Of a stretch of 64,000 bases of DNA, positions 44,484-52,830 are shown one piece after another. The stretch lies in NCBI RefSeq assembly GCF_030622045.1, contig NZ_CP130886.1, positions 6,890,001-6,954,000 on the forward strand, written 5' to 3'. The position numbers and the translations under genes are program-made. The number at the start of each line of letters is the position of its first letter. Positions within the stretch are counted from its first letter, which is position 1. This stretch comes from Planctellipticum variicoloris (GTDB taxonomy: Bacteria; Planctomycetota; Planctomycetia; Planctomycetales; Planctomycetaceae). Under the pieces are notes generated by a model that saw only the letters and a program-made list of their open reading frames with translations, did no database searches and had not been told where the DNA came from.

Positions 44484-45275
44484 ATGTTGCTGGATCAACG
44501 ACGCACGGAAATCTTGCAGGTCATTGAAAACAAAGGGTTTGTGTCTCTTCACGAGCTGGTCGAACGACTCGGGGCCAGTGAGTCGACGGTGCGAAGGGAT
44601 TTGGAGTATCTTGACGGAATCGGGCAGGTTCGTCGCACGCGGGGTGGGGCGGCCTATACGGGCGAGTCGCTGATGCCGTTCGAAGAACGACACGAGCGGG
44701 CGCTGACTGAGAAACAGAGAATCGGGAGGTACACGGCGGGGCTGATCGAGTCCGGGCAGACGATTTTGCTCGACGGCGGAACCACGACCCTGGAGGTGGC
44801 TCGCTGCCTGAATGGCAAGTCGCTGCAGGTGGTGACGAACTCGCTCCCCATCGCGAATCTGCTGGTCAATCAACCGAACATCGAATTGATCCTGATCGGG
44901 GGGTACCTGTATCCCCGGACGGGCGTGGCGCTGGGGCCGCTGGCTGCGGCAGCGCTGCAGGGACTGCATGTCTCCCGGCTGATCCTCAGCGCGGGGGGGA
45001 TTACGGAACGAGGGCTGTTCAACAGCAACACGCTGCTCGTCGAATGCGAGCGGCAGATGCTGGAGGCGGCGGACGAAGTGTGGGTGGTGGCGGACAGCAG
45101 CAAGTTCGGGCGCTCGGCGCTCGTGCATCTCTGCCCGTTGTCGGCTGCGACCCGTCTGATTGTGGATGACGAGCTGCCGGAGTCCTGGCGCACGGTCGTG
45201 CGGGACGCCGGCGTGCAGATGGATCTGGTCGAAGAGCGAGCCAGCCAGGAAACACACCCGGTCTCCCAGCGCTAA
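44484..45275 (+). CDS. DeoR-family transcriptional regulator of the BMC operon
   Basis: A 263-residue DeoR regulator. N-terminal helix-turn-helix (about 3-58; [20 protein letters not shown]), then the sugar-phosphate-sensing domain ([51 protein letters not shown]). It is first in the BMC operon and probably represses it until a sugar phosphate, such as a rhamnulose or fuculose phosphate, binds. Candidate operators lie just upstream (44344-44424). The PduL gene begins about 34 bp after its stop. Confidence 0.92.
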   Translation: MLLDQRRTEILQVIENKGFVSLHELVERLGASESTVRRDLEYLDGIGQVRRTRGGAAYTGESLMPFEERHERALTEKQRIGRYTAGLIESGQTILLDGGTTTLEVARCLNGKSLQVVTNSLPIANLLVNQPNIELILIGGYLYPRTGVALGPLAAAALQGLHVSRLILSAGGITERGLFNSNTLLVECERQMLEAADEVWVVADSSKFGRSALVHLCPLSAATRLIVDDELPESWRTVVRDAGVQMDLVEERASQETHPVSQR

Positions 45276-45309
45276 GTCGCCGGGGCCGATGACTGTCGGG
45301 AAAGTCGCA

Positions 45310-46020
45310 ATGACGCAAGTGCTGGGCAACTACAGTCGGCAAGACATCGAGCGGATCGTCCGCACGGTTCTGCAGAAGCAGATGGGGGGCGGCGTGGCTC
45401 CTGCCCCGGCGGCCCGCAATCCGCTGGTGGTCAACATTTCGGCCCGGCACGTCCATCTGACTCAGGAACACGTGGAGATCCTGTTCGGCAAGGGTTCGGA
45501 GCTCGAACCGACGAAGTGGCTCTACCAGGACGGCTACTATGCCGCCAAGCAGACCGTGGCGGTTCTGGGGCCTCGTCGACGCGTGCTGCCGGATGTTCGC
45601 GTCCTCGGCCCGTGCCGCGACGCCTCGCAGGTGGAGCTGGCCTTCACGGATGGAATTTCGCTGGGGATTGATCTGCCGGTACGGATCAGCGGCGACCATC
45701 GCGAGACGCCGGGCTGCGTGCTGATGGGGCCGAAGGGTGTGGTCGAGCTCAAAGCCGGCGTGATTCGCGCCATGCGGCACGTTCACATGGGGCCGTCCGA
45801 TCTCGAATACTACGGCGTGAAGAACGGCGACAAGCTGAATCTGCGGGTGGTCAGCCAGTTCTGCACGACGACGTTGGAAGACGTCGTGGTGCGGGCTGAT
45901 CCGAAGGTGAAGCTGGAAGTCCATCTCGACACGGACGAGGGAAACGCCGTCGATCTTGAGCATGCCTCCAGCGTGGAACTCATCAAGCAGGAACCCTGTG
46001 CCTGTAAAGTCCCTCATTGA
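45310..46020 (+). CDS. pduL: BMC-type phosphate acyltransferase PduL
   Basis: A 236-residue PduL (PTAC) enzyme, which moves an acyl group from CoA to phosphate inside microcompartments. The first 20 or so residues ([18 protein letters not shown]) form an amphipathic helix typical of an encapsulation peptide, followed by a Gly/Pro/Ala linker. [15 protein letters not shown] holds the first His zinc ligands (H47, H49); [20 protein letters not shown] belongs to the second repeat. Here it would convert lactyl-CoA to lactyl phosphate for AckA. An in-frame ATG at 45289 would add seven residues; neither start has a strong ribosome-binding site. Confidence 0.93.
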   Translation: MTQVLGNYSRQDIERIVRTVLQKQMGGGVAPAPAARNPLVVNISARHVHLTQEHVEILFGKGSELEPTKWLYQDGYYAAKQTVAVLGPRRRVLPDVRVLGPCRDASQVELAFTDGISLGIDLPVRISGDHRETPGCVLMGPKGVVELKAGVIRAMRHVHMGPSDLEYYGVKNGDKLNLRVVSQFCTTTLEDVVVRADPKVKLEVHLDTDEGNAVDLEHASSVELIKQEPCACKVPH

Positions 46021-46084
46021 GCATCAATTCGACCGCGGATGCAGCACCACTTCGTGGTGATGTCACAGGAAAGCGACAAATTCC

Positions 46085-46153
46085 GTCGAGTGGTCATTCA
46101 GGCGAAGGCGTTTCTTCTCTGGCACTCGACACTGGTCACTCGACTCTAGACTG
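46085..46153. repeat. Short heptad element (GTCGAGT / ACTCGAC) before the BMC-H gene
   Basis: The right array runs in exact 7-bp steps: CTGGCAC, TCGACAC, TGGTCAC, TCGACTC, TAGACTG (46119-46153). The left part GTCGAGTGGTCA (46085-46096) is close to its inverse. The core contains GGCGTTTCTTCTC, reminiscent of the TTTCTGC core of the other elements. A small hairpin CACCAC-ttc-GTGGTG lies at 46045-46059. It fills most of the gap between pduL and BMC-H. Confidence 0.65.
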
Positions 46154-46166
46154 AAAGTCTCACTCA

Positions 46167-46472
46167 ATGGCTAACGCGATGGAAGCTCTCGGAATGCTGG
46201 AGACCAAGGGACTGGTCTGCCTGATTGAAGGCGTGGACGCCATGTTGAAGGCTGCCAACGTCCAGTTTATCGGCTGGGAAAAAGTGGGCAGCGGGATCGT
46301 CACGGCGTTCGTCCGCGGCGACGTCGCCGCGGTGAAGGCTGCGATCGACGCCGGCGCCGGCGCCGCCAGCAAGATCGGCGAAGTCGTCAGCGTGCAGGTG
46401 ATTCCCCGCCCGCACGAAGAGCTTTCGTCTGTCCTGCCGAAGGCCAAGGGGGGCAGCGGCTCCGCCGCCTGA
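46167..46472 (+). CDS. BMC-H hexameric shell protein 1
   Basis: A 101-residue single BMC-domain protein of the EutM/PduA type. [20 protein letters not shown], then [20 protein letters not shown] and VIPRPHEEL are the standard blocks. Hexamers tile the facets of the shell, and the pore at the six-fold axis passes small metabolites. The short Ala/Gly/Ser tail is normal. It is followed by a second BMC-H gene 50 bp later. Confidence 0.96.
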   Translation: MANAMEALGMLETKGLVCLIEGVDAMLKAANVQFIGWEKVGSGIVTAFVRGDVAAVKAAIDAGAGAASKIGEVVSVQVIPRPHEELSSVLPKAKGGSGSAA

Positions 46473-46522
46473 AACCGTTCCGGTTGACCGGCTTGCAGCC
46501 GGTTGCGCCCAGGTAAAGCATC

Positions 46523-46846
46523 ATGCCCAAACGACAACCCAAGCCGGAAGCACCGGCCTCTCCTGAAAGCCACGCAATGAGCGGTGAAGCGATCGGTCTC
46601 ATCGAAACCCGCGGTCTGGTCGCCCAGATCGAAGCCGCGGACGCCATGCTGAAAGCGGCCAACGTCACTCTGGTCAAGCAGGTCCAGATCGGCGGCGCCT
46701 ATATTACCACGATCGTTCGCGGCGACGTCGGCTCGGTCCGCGCTGCGGTCGACGCCGGCTCCGCGGCGGCCAGCCAGATTGGCGAGCTCGTCAGCTCGCA
46801 CATCATCGCTCGCCCGGACAAGAGCCTGCTCGATCATTTCGTCTGA
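46523..46846 (+). CDS. BMC-H hexameric shell protein 2
   Basis: A 107-residue BMC-H protein. It differs from the first by an 18-residue Pro/Lys-rich N-terminal extension ([18 protein letters not shown]) before [20 protein letters not shown]. The core blocks [20 protein letters not shown] and IIARPDKSL are typical. The extension would lie on one face of the hexamer and could be a contact or targeting arm. An internal Met at residue 19 would give a standard core. Mixed hexamer facets with BMC-H 1 are likely. Confidence 0.94.
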   Translation: MPKRQPKPEAPASPESHAMSGEAIGLIETRGLVAQIEAADAMLKAANVTLVKQVQIGGAYITTIVRGDVGSVRAAVDAGSAAASQIGELVSSHIIARPDKSLLDHFV

Positions 46847-46890
46847 ACGGTCCCGCAGTCGTCAGGCACGGAACGCGGAAAGCTGCGCCT

Positions 46891-48078
46891 ATGAAAGTTC
46901 TCGTTGCGAATCTGGGTTCGACCAGCTTCAAGTACCGTCTGTTCGACCTGTCGGACGAGCGGCAACTGGCGCGGGGCGGCATCGACCGGATCGGACAACC
47001 GCAGAGTCAGTGCTTCGTGGAGATCGGCGGTCATCGGGCTGAAGATACCCGCAATGTGCCGGATCATGCGGCGGCGGTTCGCCTCTGCCTCGAACACCTG
47101 ATGCATCCCGAATGGGGCTGCCTCAAGTCCGTGGACGAGGTGCAGGGGATCGGCTTCAAGGCTGTCTTTGCGGGCAAGCTGAGCGGCATCCGCATCGTCG
47201 ACGATGAACTGCTGACCGCGATGGAGAACCTGTCGGACATCGCACCGGCCCACAATCCGCCGTACGCGAAAGCGATGCGGCAGTTGCGGCAGGCGTTTCC
47301 GCAGATTCCTCTCGTGGCGGCGCTGGAGACCGCCTTTCACGAAACGATTCCCGCAGAGAACCGGGCGTATGCCATTCCCTGGCAGTGGCAGGAGGAGTAC
47401 GGAATCCAGCGCTGGGGGTTCCACGGCGCCAGCCATCGCTACATCGGCCAGCGGATTGCGACGCTGCTCGGGCGCGATGATCTGCGCGTAATCTCATGCC
47501 ATCTGGGGGGCAGTAATTCGCTGTGCGCTCTGAAGGGGGGCGTGTCGCAGGCCAACACGCTGGGGATGAGTCCCCAGACCGGCCTGCCGCACAACAACCG
47601 CGTGGGTGACTTCGATCCGTTCGCGCTCCCGGTGCTGATGCGGGCCACCGGGAAATCCCTGCCGGAACTGCTGGTCGACCTGGCCAACCGGAGCGGACTG
47701 CTGGGAATCAGCGGCCTGAGCGGCGACGTGCGGGATCTGGAGCAGGCGGCCGCAACCGGCAACGCGCGGGCGGACCTGGCGCTCAAGGTCTTTACGCAAT
47801 CGATCAAGCAGTATCTCGGCGCCTATCTGGCCGTGCTCGGCGGAGCGGACGTCATCGTTTTCACCGGAGGCATCGGCGAGAACAGCATCCGCGTCCGACA
47901 GGACTCGCTGTCGGGCCTGGAATGGGCGGGAATCAAGCTCGATCCAACGTTGAACGCAACGGTCAAGGGAGAAGTGAAGCTCTCGGCCGCCGACAGCGCG
48001 GTGCAGATCTGGACTGTGCCGACGAATGAAGAGATTGTGGTGGCGCGGCAAACGGCGGAAGCGCTCCGTCAGAGCTAA
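46891..48078 (+). CDS. ackA: Acetate/propionate-type kinase
   Basis: A 395-residue ASKHA-fold acyl kinase. [12 protein letters not shown] replaces the usual NxGSSS-K phosphate loop, with [25 protein letters not shown] and [10 protein letters not shown] as other family blocks. It makes ATP from an acyl phosphate; in this pathway lactyl phosphate from PduL is the likely substrate. Its stop codon TAA (48076-48078) overlaps the first heptad of the repeat cassette, so the element abuts the gene exactly. Confidence 0.93.
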   Translation: MKVLVANLGSTSFKYRLFDLSDERQLARGGIDRIGQPQSQCFVEIGGHRAEDTRNVPDHAAAVRLCLEHLMHPEWGCLKSVDEVQGIGFKAVFAGKLSGIRIVDDELLTAMENLSDIAPAHNPPYAKAMRQLRQAFPQIPLVAALETAFHETIPAENRAYAIPWQWQEEYGIQRWGFHGASHRYIGQRIATLLGRDDLRVISCHLGGSNSLCALKGGVSQANTLGMSPQTGLPHNNRVGDFDPFALPVLMRATGKSLPELLVDLANRSGLLGISGLSGDVRDLEQAAATGNARADLALKVFTQSIKQYLGAYLAVLGGADVIVFTGGIGENSIRVRQDSLSGLEWAGIKLDPTLNATVKGEVKLSAADSAVQIWTVPTNEEIVVARQTAEALRQS

Positions 48079-48589
48079 AGCTCCAAAGGCCAAACACCAA
48101 GTTCCAACTAAGATCAACGTCAGGCGGTTCGTTCTTCGGAATTCTGGTGTGTGGGGCGACGATCATGTCGGAACCTCCAGCAAAGCCCTTCGACTTCGAA
48201 GAACGGTCGCTGCAGTATGCACAGTGGATCCGGAAGTTCCTGAAGCGATTGCCACGCACAATCGCAAACTTTGAAGATGCAAAACAACTCGTCAGGGCTT
48301 CGGGATCAGTCGGAGCGAACTACATCGAAGCAAATGAATCACTCGGAGCAAAGGACTTTCGTCACCGTCTTCGGATTGCTCGCAAAGAAGCCAAAGAGAG
48401 CCGATATTGGCTGAAATTGATCGATACAGGTTCGGATCCCGATGTCGATCGGGAGCGCCTGCAGCTGATCCAGGAATCAACGGAGCTGTTACGGATACTC
48501 TCGGCTATGTTAAACCGCAATCAGAACCAGGAATGATTTCGGGCGCTTGTTTTGAGATTTGGTGTTTGTGATTTGGAGCTTTGTGCCCC
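48076..48589 (+). mobile_element. Heptad-bounded cassette 1 carrying a four-helix-bundle gene
   Basis: Left array (48077-48111): AAAGCTC, CAAAGGC, CAAACAC, CAAGTTC, CAACTAA. Right array (48551-48585): TTTGAGA, TTTGGTG, TTTGTGA, TTTGGAG, CTTTGTG. The outer 24 or so nt are an imperfect inverted repeat (TTGGTGTTTG and TTTGGAGCTTT match; three bases differ). The enclosed gene is a 23S-rRNA-intervening-sequence-type four-helix bundle. The cassette spans exactly from the ackA stop to the BMC-P start, and the right-end heptad TTTGGAG may supply that gene's ribosome-binding site. The claim of mobility is inference. Confidence 0.7.
48165..48536 (+). CDS. Four-helix-bundle protein (23S rRNA IVP family) 1
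   Basis: A 123-residue all-helical protein of the S23/IVP family: FDFEERSLQYAQWIRKFLKR, then FEDAKQLVRASGSVGANYIE, KDFRHRLRIARKEAKESRYW and a final amphipathic helix (LIQESTELLRILSAML). Members are encoded inside rRNA intervening sequences or as scattered genes and form pentameric bundles; their function is not established. An in-frame ATG at 48147 is less likely. Here it sits between ackA and a BMC-P gene with no metabolic link to them, inside inverted heptad arrays. Its sequence is clearly different from copy 2. Confidence 0.9.
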   Translation: MSEPPAKPFDFEERSLQYAQWIRKFLKRLPRTIANFEDAKQLVRASGSVGANYIEANESLGAKDFRHRLRIARKEAKESRYWLKLIDTGSDPDVDRERLQLIQESTELLRILSAMLNRNQNQE

Positions 48590-48925
48590 ATGTTCTTAGC
48601 CCGCGTCACCGGCAGCGTTGTGTCGACTCAGAAGGTCGACTCCATGATTGGGCAGAAGCTGCTCATCGTGGAGCCGCTGCGCGTGAACGAGCAGGACAGG
48701 AAGTCGCTCACAGGGACCGGGAGAACGTTTGTCTGCGTCGACACGGTCGGCGCCGGCGAGGGCGAGGTCGTGCTGATCGTTCAGGGGTCCAGCGCCCGCT
48801 TCACGCCTCAGACGAAGCCGCTGCCGATCGACTGCGCAATCATCGGGATCGTCGATCTCGTCCAGGTCGGCGCCCTGGGCATCTTCGACGCCAAGCACGC
48901 GACCAGTGGCGGAGGTGCGTCGTGA
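48590..48925 (+). CDS. BMC-P pentameric vertex protein 1
   Basis: A 111-residue EutN/CcmL-type shell protein: MFLARVTGSVVSTQKVDSMI, LLIVEPLRV and VDTVGAGEGEVVLIVQGSSA are the standard blocks, with a C-terminal IDLVQVG-like strand. Pentamers close the corners of the shell. The start lies directly after the heptad array; GGAG in the last array unit is the only ribosome-binding site in range. Its stop overlaps the next start (GTGA). Confidence 0.95.
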   Translation: MFLARVTGSVVSTQKVDSMIGQKLLIVEPLRVNEQDRKSLTGTGRTFVCVDTVGAGEGEVVLIVQGSSARFTPQTKPLPIDCAIIGIVDLVQVGALGIFDAKHATSGGGAS

Positions 48926-49410
48926 CGGCTCAGCCGCAGGTGGGTGCAGATCAGGTCGGCCGGATGTCGCAGATCATCGTCGGCGCGCTCATGATGGGCG
49001 TCGTGATGTTCGGCGTGGTGGTTCTGGTCGTTATCAACCCCGGCGCGGCGGGAGGGGCGAAACCGCCCGAACAGCCGATTCTGACGTGGATGGCTGCCGG
49101 CATGGCGGCCGTGATGCTTGGCACGCGAGCGGTTGTGCCCGGCGTCATTGCCTCCGTCGCAACCAAACAGGCGCTCGCCAGCGGTGGCGACCTCCGCGAG
49201 TCGCTGGCTCCGGTCTACCAGACAAAGACCATCATCGGGAATGCAATGCTCGAAGGAGCTGCGTTTTTCGGGCTGGTCAGCTATCTGATCGAACACAATT
49301 GGATCAGCCTCTGCGCGGCGGGAGCAATGCTGGTCGTGATGGCGGCCACGTTTCCGTCGCAGGGGCAATTCGAACAGTGGGTTGATCAGACTCGCCGGAG
49401 TCAGGAATAG
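48922..49410 (+). CDS. Four-helix integral membrane protein in the BMC operon
   Basis: A 162-residue protein with about four hydrophobic helices (IIVGALMMGVVMFGVVVLVV; LTWMAAGMAAVMLGTRAVVP; AMLEGAAFFGLVSYLI; LCAAGAMLVVMAATFP). GTG start at 48922 with GGAGG seven bases upstream, overlapping the BMC-P stop by 4 bp, so it is translationally coupled to a shell gene. No family is recognised. Shell and lumen proteins are soluble, so this protein must act at the cytoplasmic membrane, possibly in substrate entry, anchoring or positioning; that is speculation. Confidence 0.85.
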   Translation: MTAQPQVGADQVGRMSQIIVGALMMGVVMFGVVVLVVINPGAAGGAKPPEQPILTWMAAGMAAVMLGTRAVVPGVIASVATKQALASGGDLRESLAPVYQTKTIIGNAMLEGAAFFGLVSYLIEHNWISLCAAGAMLVVMAATFPSQGQFEQWVDQTRRSQE

Positions 49411-49498
49411 CAGAGCAGTTTCAGACAGGCGGCAACGGCCGCGGGACATACTTCCAATTTCAGAACGTCCGGCCCGAGCGGACTTGTGAGAGATCGAG

Positions 49499-50926
49499 AT
49501 GGCAACCGCAACTCCCAATGAGCAGACGATTCGTCAGGTCGTGCAGGAAGTTTTGGCGCAGCTCGGCAAGAGCTATCCGGCCGGCAAGTCGCACAAGTCG
49601 GGCGACTGGGGCGTCTTCCAATCCGTCGACGAAGCCGTCGCCGCCGCGACCGAAGGGTTCCGCAAGCTGAGCGATTCGCCGGTCGCGCATCGCGTCAAAG
49701 CGATCGAATGCATCAAGCAGCTCTGCGACACGCAGGCCGAAGAACTCGGGCGGGCCGAACTGGAAGAAACGAAGATCGGCCGGCTCGATCACAAGATCGA
49801 GAAGCTGAAGATTATCAAACTTGTGCCCGGCGTCGAATTCCTCCGCACCGAGGCTTACAGCGGCGACCACGGCCTGACGATCGTGGAATACGCTCCGTTT
49901 GGCGTGATCGCGGCGATTACGCCCGTCACTCATTCGCTGCCGACGCTGGCCTGCAACGCGATCAACATGATCGCCGGCGGGAACACGATCGTCGTCAATC
50001 CGCACCCGAGCGGGGCGCGGATCGCCTGCGAGGGTGTCCGGCGGTTCAACCAGGCGATCTACAAGGCGACCGGCCTCGAGAACCTGATTACGATCATCCA
50101 GACGCCGACGCTCGAAACGGCCGCCGCGATCTTCGGTCACCGGGGCGTGCGTCTCGTCTGCGTCACCGGCGGCCCGGCGGTGGCCCGGGCCGCGATGGCC
50201 AGCAGCAAGAAGGCCGTCGTCGGCGGTCCCGGCAATCCGCCAGTCGTCGTTGACGAAACCGCCTGCCTGGAGACTGCGGCCCGATCGATCGTGACGGGGG
50301 CCGCGTACGACAACAACCTGCTGTGTATCGGCGAGAAGGAAGTGTTCGCCGTCGAGAGCATCTTCGACGAACTGCTCGACACGATGGAGAAGCACAAGGC
50401 TTATCGCCTGAGCGACACCGAGATCGCCGCCCTGACGAAGATCGCCTTCACGCCTCCCAAGGACGCCAAGGATCATTATCACGTTAATAAGGAACTGGTC
50501 GGCAAAGACGCCGCCGTGCTGGCCGAGTTGATCGGCGTGCGCGTCCCCGCCGGGACCGAACTGCTCTACGGCGAGACCGACGAATCCAATCCGTTTGTCC
50601 CTGAAGAGCAGATGATGCCGTTCGTCCCGTTCGTGCGGGCGAAGAACGTCAATCATGCGATCGACATGGCTCTGGAACACGAACACGGCTTCCGCCACAC
50701 CAGCCTGATCCACTCGCGCAACGTGCGGACCATGACCAAGATGGGCCGGGCGATGGATACGACGCTGTTCATCAAGAACGGCCCCTGCGGCGCGGGTCTG
50801 GGCCTGCGGGGCGAGGGCTACCTGAGTTTCAGCATCGCCACGCCAACGGGCGAAGGGGTGACGAATCCACTGACGTTCACGCGGGTGCGACGGTGCGTGA
50901 TGGCGGATGATTTGAGAGTGATTTAG
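49499..50926 (+). CDS. CoA-acylating aldehyde dehydrogenase (EutE/PduP-like)
   Basis: A 475-residue enzyme that oxidises an aldehyde to acyl-CoA with NAD; here the likely substrate is L-lactaldehyde. Residues 8-24 ([17 protein letters not shown]) form an amphipathic encapsulation helix, followed by a linker. The catalytic Cys lies in [27 protein letters not shown] and [15 protein letters not shown] are family blocks. Its stop TAG is inside the first heptad of cassette 2, and the last residues (DDLRVI) are encoded by DNA already heptad-like. Confidence 0.94.
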   Translation: MATATPNEQTIRQVVQEVLAQLGKSYPAGKSHKSGDWGVFQSVDEAVAAATEGFRKLSDSPVAHRVKAIECIKQLCDTQAEELGRAELEETKIGRLDHKIEKLKIIKLVPGVEFLRTEAYSGDHGLTIVEYAPFGVIAAITPVTHSLPTLACNAINMIAGGNTIVVNPHPSGARIACEGVRRFNQAIYKATGLENLITIIQTPTLETAAAIFGHRGVRLVCVTGGPAVARAAMASSKKAVVGGPGNPPVVVDETACLETAARSIVTGAAYDNNLLCIGEKEVFAVESIFDELLDTMEKHKAYRLSDTEIAALTKIAFTPPKDAKDHYHVNKELVGKDAAVLAELIGVRVPAGTELLYGETDESNPFVPEEQMMPFVPFVRAKNVNHAIDMALEHEHGFRHTSLIHSRNVRTMTKMGRAMDTTLFIKNGPCGAGLGLRGEGYLSFSIATPTGEGVTNPLTFTRVRRCVMADDLRVI

Positions 50927-51384
50927 TTGAGAGCGGAGAGATGAGAGTTGAGAGTCAGATTCTGCAAAGGAGCCCCCCGATGACCGGGTTCAACTTTGAG
51001 AAGCTGACGGTCTGGCAGAAGGCGATCGAATACGCGGAATTGATCTACGAAGCAACATCGCACTTTCCTCGCGATGAACGCTTCGGACTGACCAATCAGT
51101 TGCGCAGAGCATCCGTGTCGATATCGTCAAACATTGCGGAGGGCTCAAGCAGGTCATCTCGAACCGACTTTCGTCGTTTCATTGAAATCGCATATGGCTC
51201 GCTGCTCGAAACTGTCTCACAGATTCAAATTGCGAAACGAAGAGGATTCCTGACAGAGAGCGATCACGAACGAATTTACGTGCTGGCTGATGAGCTGGCG
51301 CGAATGCTGAGCGGCTTGGGAGCCAGTTTGAAGAGCCAAGGTTGACTCTTCCTCTCAACTCTCGACTCTCAACTCTCAACTCCT
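50924..51384 (+). mobile_element. Heptad-bounded cassette 2 carrying a four-helix-bundle gene
   Basis: Left array in exact 7-bp steps (50925-50959): AGTTGAG, AGCGGAG, AGATGAG, AGTTGAG, AGTCAGA. Right array (51342-51384): TTGACTC, TTCCTCT, CAACTCT, CGACTCT, CAACTCT, CAACTCC. The outer 29 nt are an inverted repeat with four mismatches. The left array shares the dehydrogenase stop codon TAG; the TGA stop of the inner gene is part of the first right-hand heptad; the right array ends at the next BMC-P start. Array sequence differs from cassette 1, but the plan is the same. Confidence 0.72.
50980..51345 (+). CDS. Four-helix-bundle protein (23S rRNA IVP family) 2
   Basis: A 121-residue helical S23/IVP-family protein: NFEKLTVWQKAIEYAELIYE, ERFGLTNQLRRASVSISSNI, AEGSSRSSRTDFRRFIEIAY and SLLETVSQIQIAKRRG are the family blocks. 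GGAG precedes the ATG at 50980. It belongs to the common F-x-x-L-x-VW-x-KA subgroup and is distant from copy 1, so the two cassettes were acquired separately rather than duplicated in place. No role in the microcompartment is expected. Confidence 0.93.
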   Translation: MTGFNFEKLTVWQKAIEYAELIYEATSHFPRDERFGLTNQLRRASVSISSNIAEGSSRSSRTDFRRFIEIAYGSLLETVSQIQIAKRRGFLTESDHERIYVLADELARMLSGLGASLKSQG

Positions 51385-51639
51385 ATGCAATTTGCCACCG
51401 TCATCGGCCGAGCGACTTCGACCGTGAAGCATTCCACGCTTCACGGGTGGCGGTTATTGCTCGTCCAGCCGCTGGGGCCGGAGGACAAAGCGGATGGGCC
51501 GCCACAACTGGTGATCGATCGGTTGGGCGGGGGACGGGGCGACAGGGTCATCATTTGTTCGGATGGTCGAGCGGCGAAGGAAATGGTCGGGGCGGAGACG
51601 ACGCCGGCCCGCTGGCACGTGATGGGAATTGTGGATTGA
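51385..51639 (+). CDS. BMC-P pentameric vertex protein 2
   Basis: An 84-residue EutN/CcmL-type protein: MQFATVIGRATSTVKHSTLH, LLLVQPLGP, VIDRLGGGRGDRVIICSDG. Slightly short, but the fold blocks are complete. The start codon lies one base after the heptad array of cassette 2, and there is no normal ribosome-binding site. Three different BMC-P genes in one operon are typical of the planctomycete-type locus. Confidence 0.93.
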   Translation: MQFATVIGRATSTVKHSTLHGWRLLLVQPLGPEDKADGPPQLVIDRLGGGRGDRVIICSDGRAAKEMVGAETTPARWHVMGIVD

Positions 51640-51683
51640 AGCGGGGTCGGCTGTGCCGGCCGCCACGACAGCACAAACAGGAT

Positions 51684-51724
51684 GGCCGGTAGAACCGGCC
51701 CTACGAAACGCCGGTTCCACCGGC
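51684..51724. repeat. Two tandem GCCGGT-NNN-ACCGGC palindromes
   Basis: GGCCGGT-AGA-ACCGGCC at 51684-51700 and GCCGGT-TCC-ACCGGC at 51710-51724, in the gap before the RpiB-like gene. The same palindrome form (GCCGGT-TCA-ACCGGC) occurs inside the hybrid-kinase gene at 5763-5777, and a half copy (GGCCGGTAGAACC) near 5935. Probably a short dispersed palindromic repeat. Confidence 0.6.
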
Positions 51725-51739
51725 GCGAGATTGCAGGCG

Positions 51740-52465
51740 ATGAACGCAGGTTTGATTGATGAGATCGTGAACAGCGTGCTGGCTCAATTGCAGCCTGCGC
51801 CCGCGATCCCTTCTGCGCCTGAAGTCGCCACACTCGCGCCTGCAGGACATGTTGCTCAGGCCGCGGCCCCTGCGGTTGCAACTCCCGTCGAAGTGAGCGC
51901 GGCGGTGATTACCGCCGATCTGCTCGCGAAGCAGGTGGCGGGGGTCCGGGAAATTCGCATTGGCGAGAAGAGCATTCTGACGCCTGCGGCCACTGACTGG
52001 CTGAAGGCCAAACGGATCACCTGGTCGCGCGGCCGGTCCTGTGCGGCGTCGGCAATCGAGACTCCCGGTTCCGCCCGCTGGTGCCTGATCCTGCAGTCGG
52101 TCACGCCGGTCGTCTCCGGGGTGAAAGACTGGCTGCTCAAGCAGTCGGCCGGGTGGCGGGCCGAGCTCTCCGGGACTGTCGGCGAGGCCGTCGAGCAGGC
52201 CGTGGGGCTCGTCGCCAAGGCGGAGGTCCAGGGGGCGGTGATCATCACCGAGGCCCCCGAGGTCGCCGCCTGCCGGGCCAATCGCAATGGGGCGATCCGC
52301 GCGACGGCGGTCGCCGGTCGAAGTTCGTGGACCTCGATCCGCAGTCAATTGAGCCCCAACATCGTCTGCGTCAGGCCGTCGGGTCTGGCATTCATGGAAC
52401 TGAGGAATCTGCTGAAGGATATCGGGGAGTCGTCGCCGACGATTCCCTCTGGCTGGGACAAGTAA
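51740..52465 (+). CDS. EP-tagged BMC protein with degenerate RpiB-like domain
   Basis: A 241-residue protein. Residues 3-18 (AGLIDEIVNSVLAQLQ) form an encapsulation-type helix, followed by a Pro/Ala linker. Residues about 55-95 (VITADLLAKQVAGVREIRIG, then ILTPAATDWLKAKRI) resemble the TP-A-x-D motif shared by EutQ-like and other BMC accessory proteins. The C-terminal domain (GAVIITEAPEVAACRANRNG, then AIRA and NIVCVRPSGLA) matches the layout of the RpiB/LacAB isomerase fold but lacks the usual catalytic Cys and His. Its cargo role is therefore likely structural, regulatory or an unknown reaction. Confidence 0.7.
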   Translation: MNAGLIDEIVNSVLAQLQPAPAIPSAPEVATLAPAGHVAQAAAPAVATPVEVSAAVITADLLAKQVAGVREIRIGEKSILTPAATDWLKAKRITWSRGRSCAASAIETPGSARWCLILQSVTPVVSGVKDWLLKQSAGWRAELSGTVGEAVEQAVGLVAKAEVQGAVIITEAPEVAACRANRNGAIRATAVAGRSSWTSIRSQLSPNIVCVRPSGLAFMELRNLLKDIGESSPTIPSGWDK

Positions 52466-52499
52466 CTCCGATACGGATCGGACGACAGTGGAGGCCCCC

Positions 52500-52781
52500 A
52501 TGCGGGTCGGCGAAGTGATCGGCAAGGTGATTCTGGCGAAGTGCCACCCGAGCGTCTCGGGGGGGACTTGGCTGGTCGTCGCGCCGCTCACGGTTGCCGG
52601 ACTGAAGGGAGATCCGCTGGGTCGGGAAGAGCCGCTGGTGGTCTACGACGAGCTCGGCGCCGGTCTTGGCGCCCGGATCGGCTTCAGCGAGGGAGGCGAG
52701 GCCGCCAATCCATTCGCTCCAAACCACAAACCGCTCGACGCTTATAACGCCTGCATTCTGGACACGATCGAAGTCGAATAA
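52500..52781 (+). CDS. BMC-P pentameric vertex protein 3
   Basis: A 93-residue EutN/CcmL-type shell protein: MRVGEVIGKVILAKCHPSVS, LVVAPLTVAGLKG, LVVYDELGAGLGARIGFSEG. Strong GGAGG ribosome-binding site before the ATG at 52500. It completes a set of two BMC-H and three BMC-P; no double-domain BMC-T gene is seen, as expected for this locus type. Confidence 0.95.
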   Translation: MRVGEVIGKVILAKCHPSVSGGTWLVVAPLTVAGLKGDPLGREEPLVVYDELGAGLGARIGFSEGGEAANPFAPNHKPLDAYNACILDTIEVE

Positions 52782-52830
52782 CGCTTTCACCTCCCGGCTG
52801 CGGCCGGGGATTTCGCGAGAGGATTGAGTC

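Noticed and set aside
48165-48536. rRNA intervening sequence
   Set aside because: The protein is of the IVP family, but the surrounding DNA is ackA and a BMC-P gene, and no rRNA sequence is present.
50925-51384. CRISPR-like array
   Set aside because: The repeats are 7-bp units without spacers of uniform length and form inverted, not direct, blocks around a gene. No cas genes are present.
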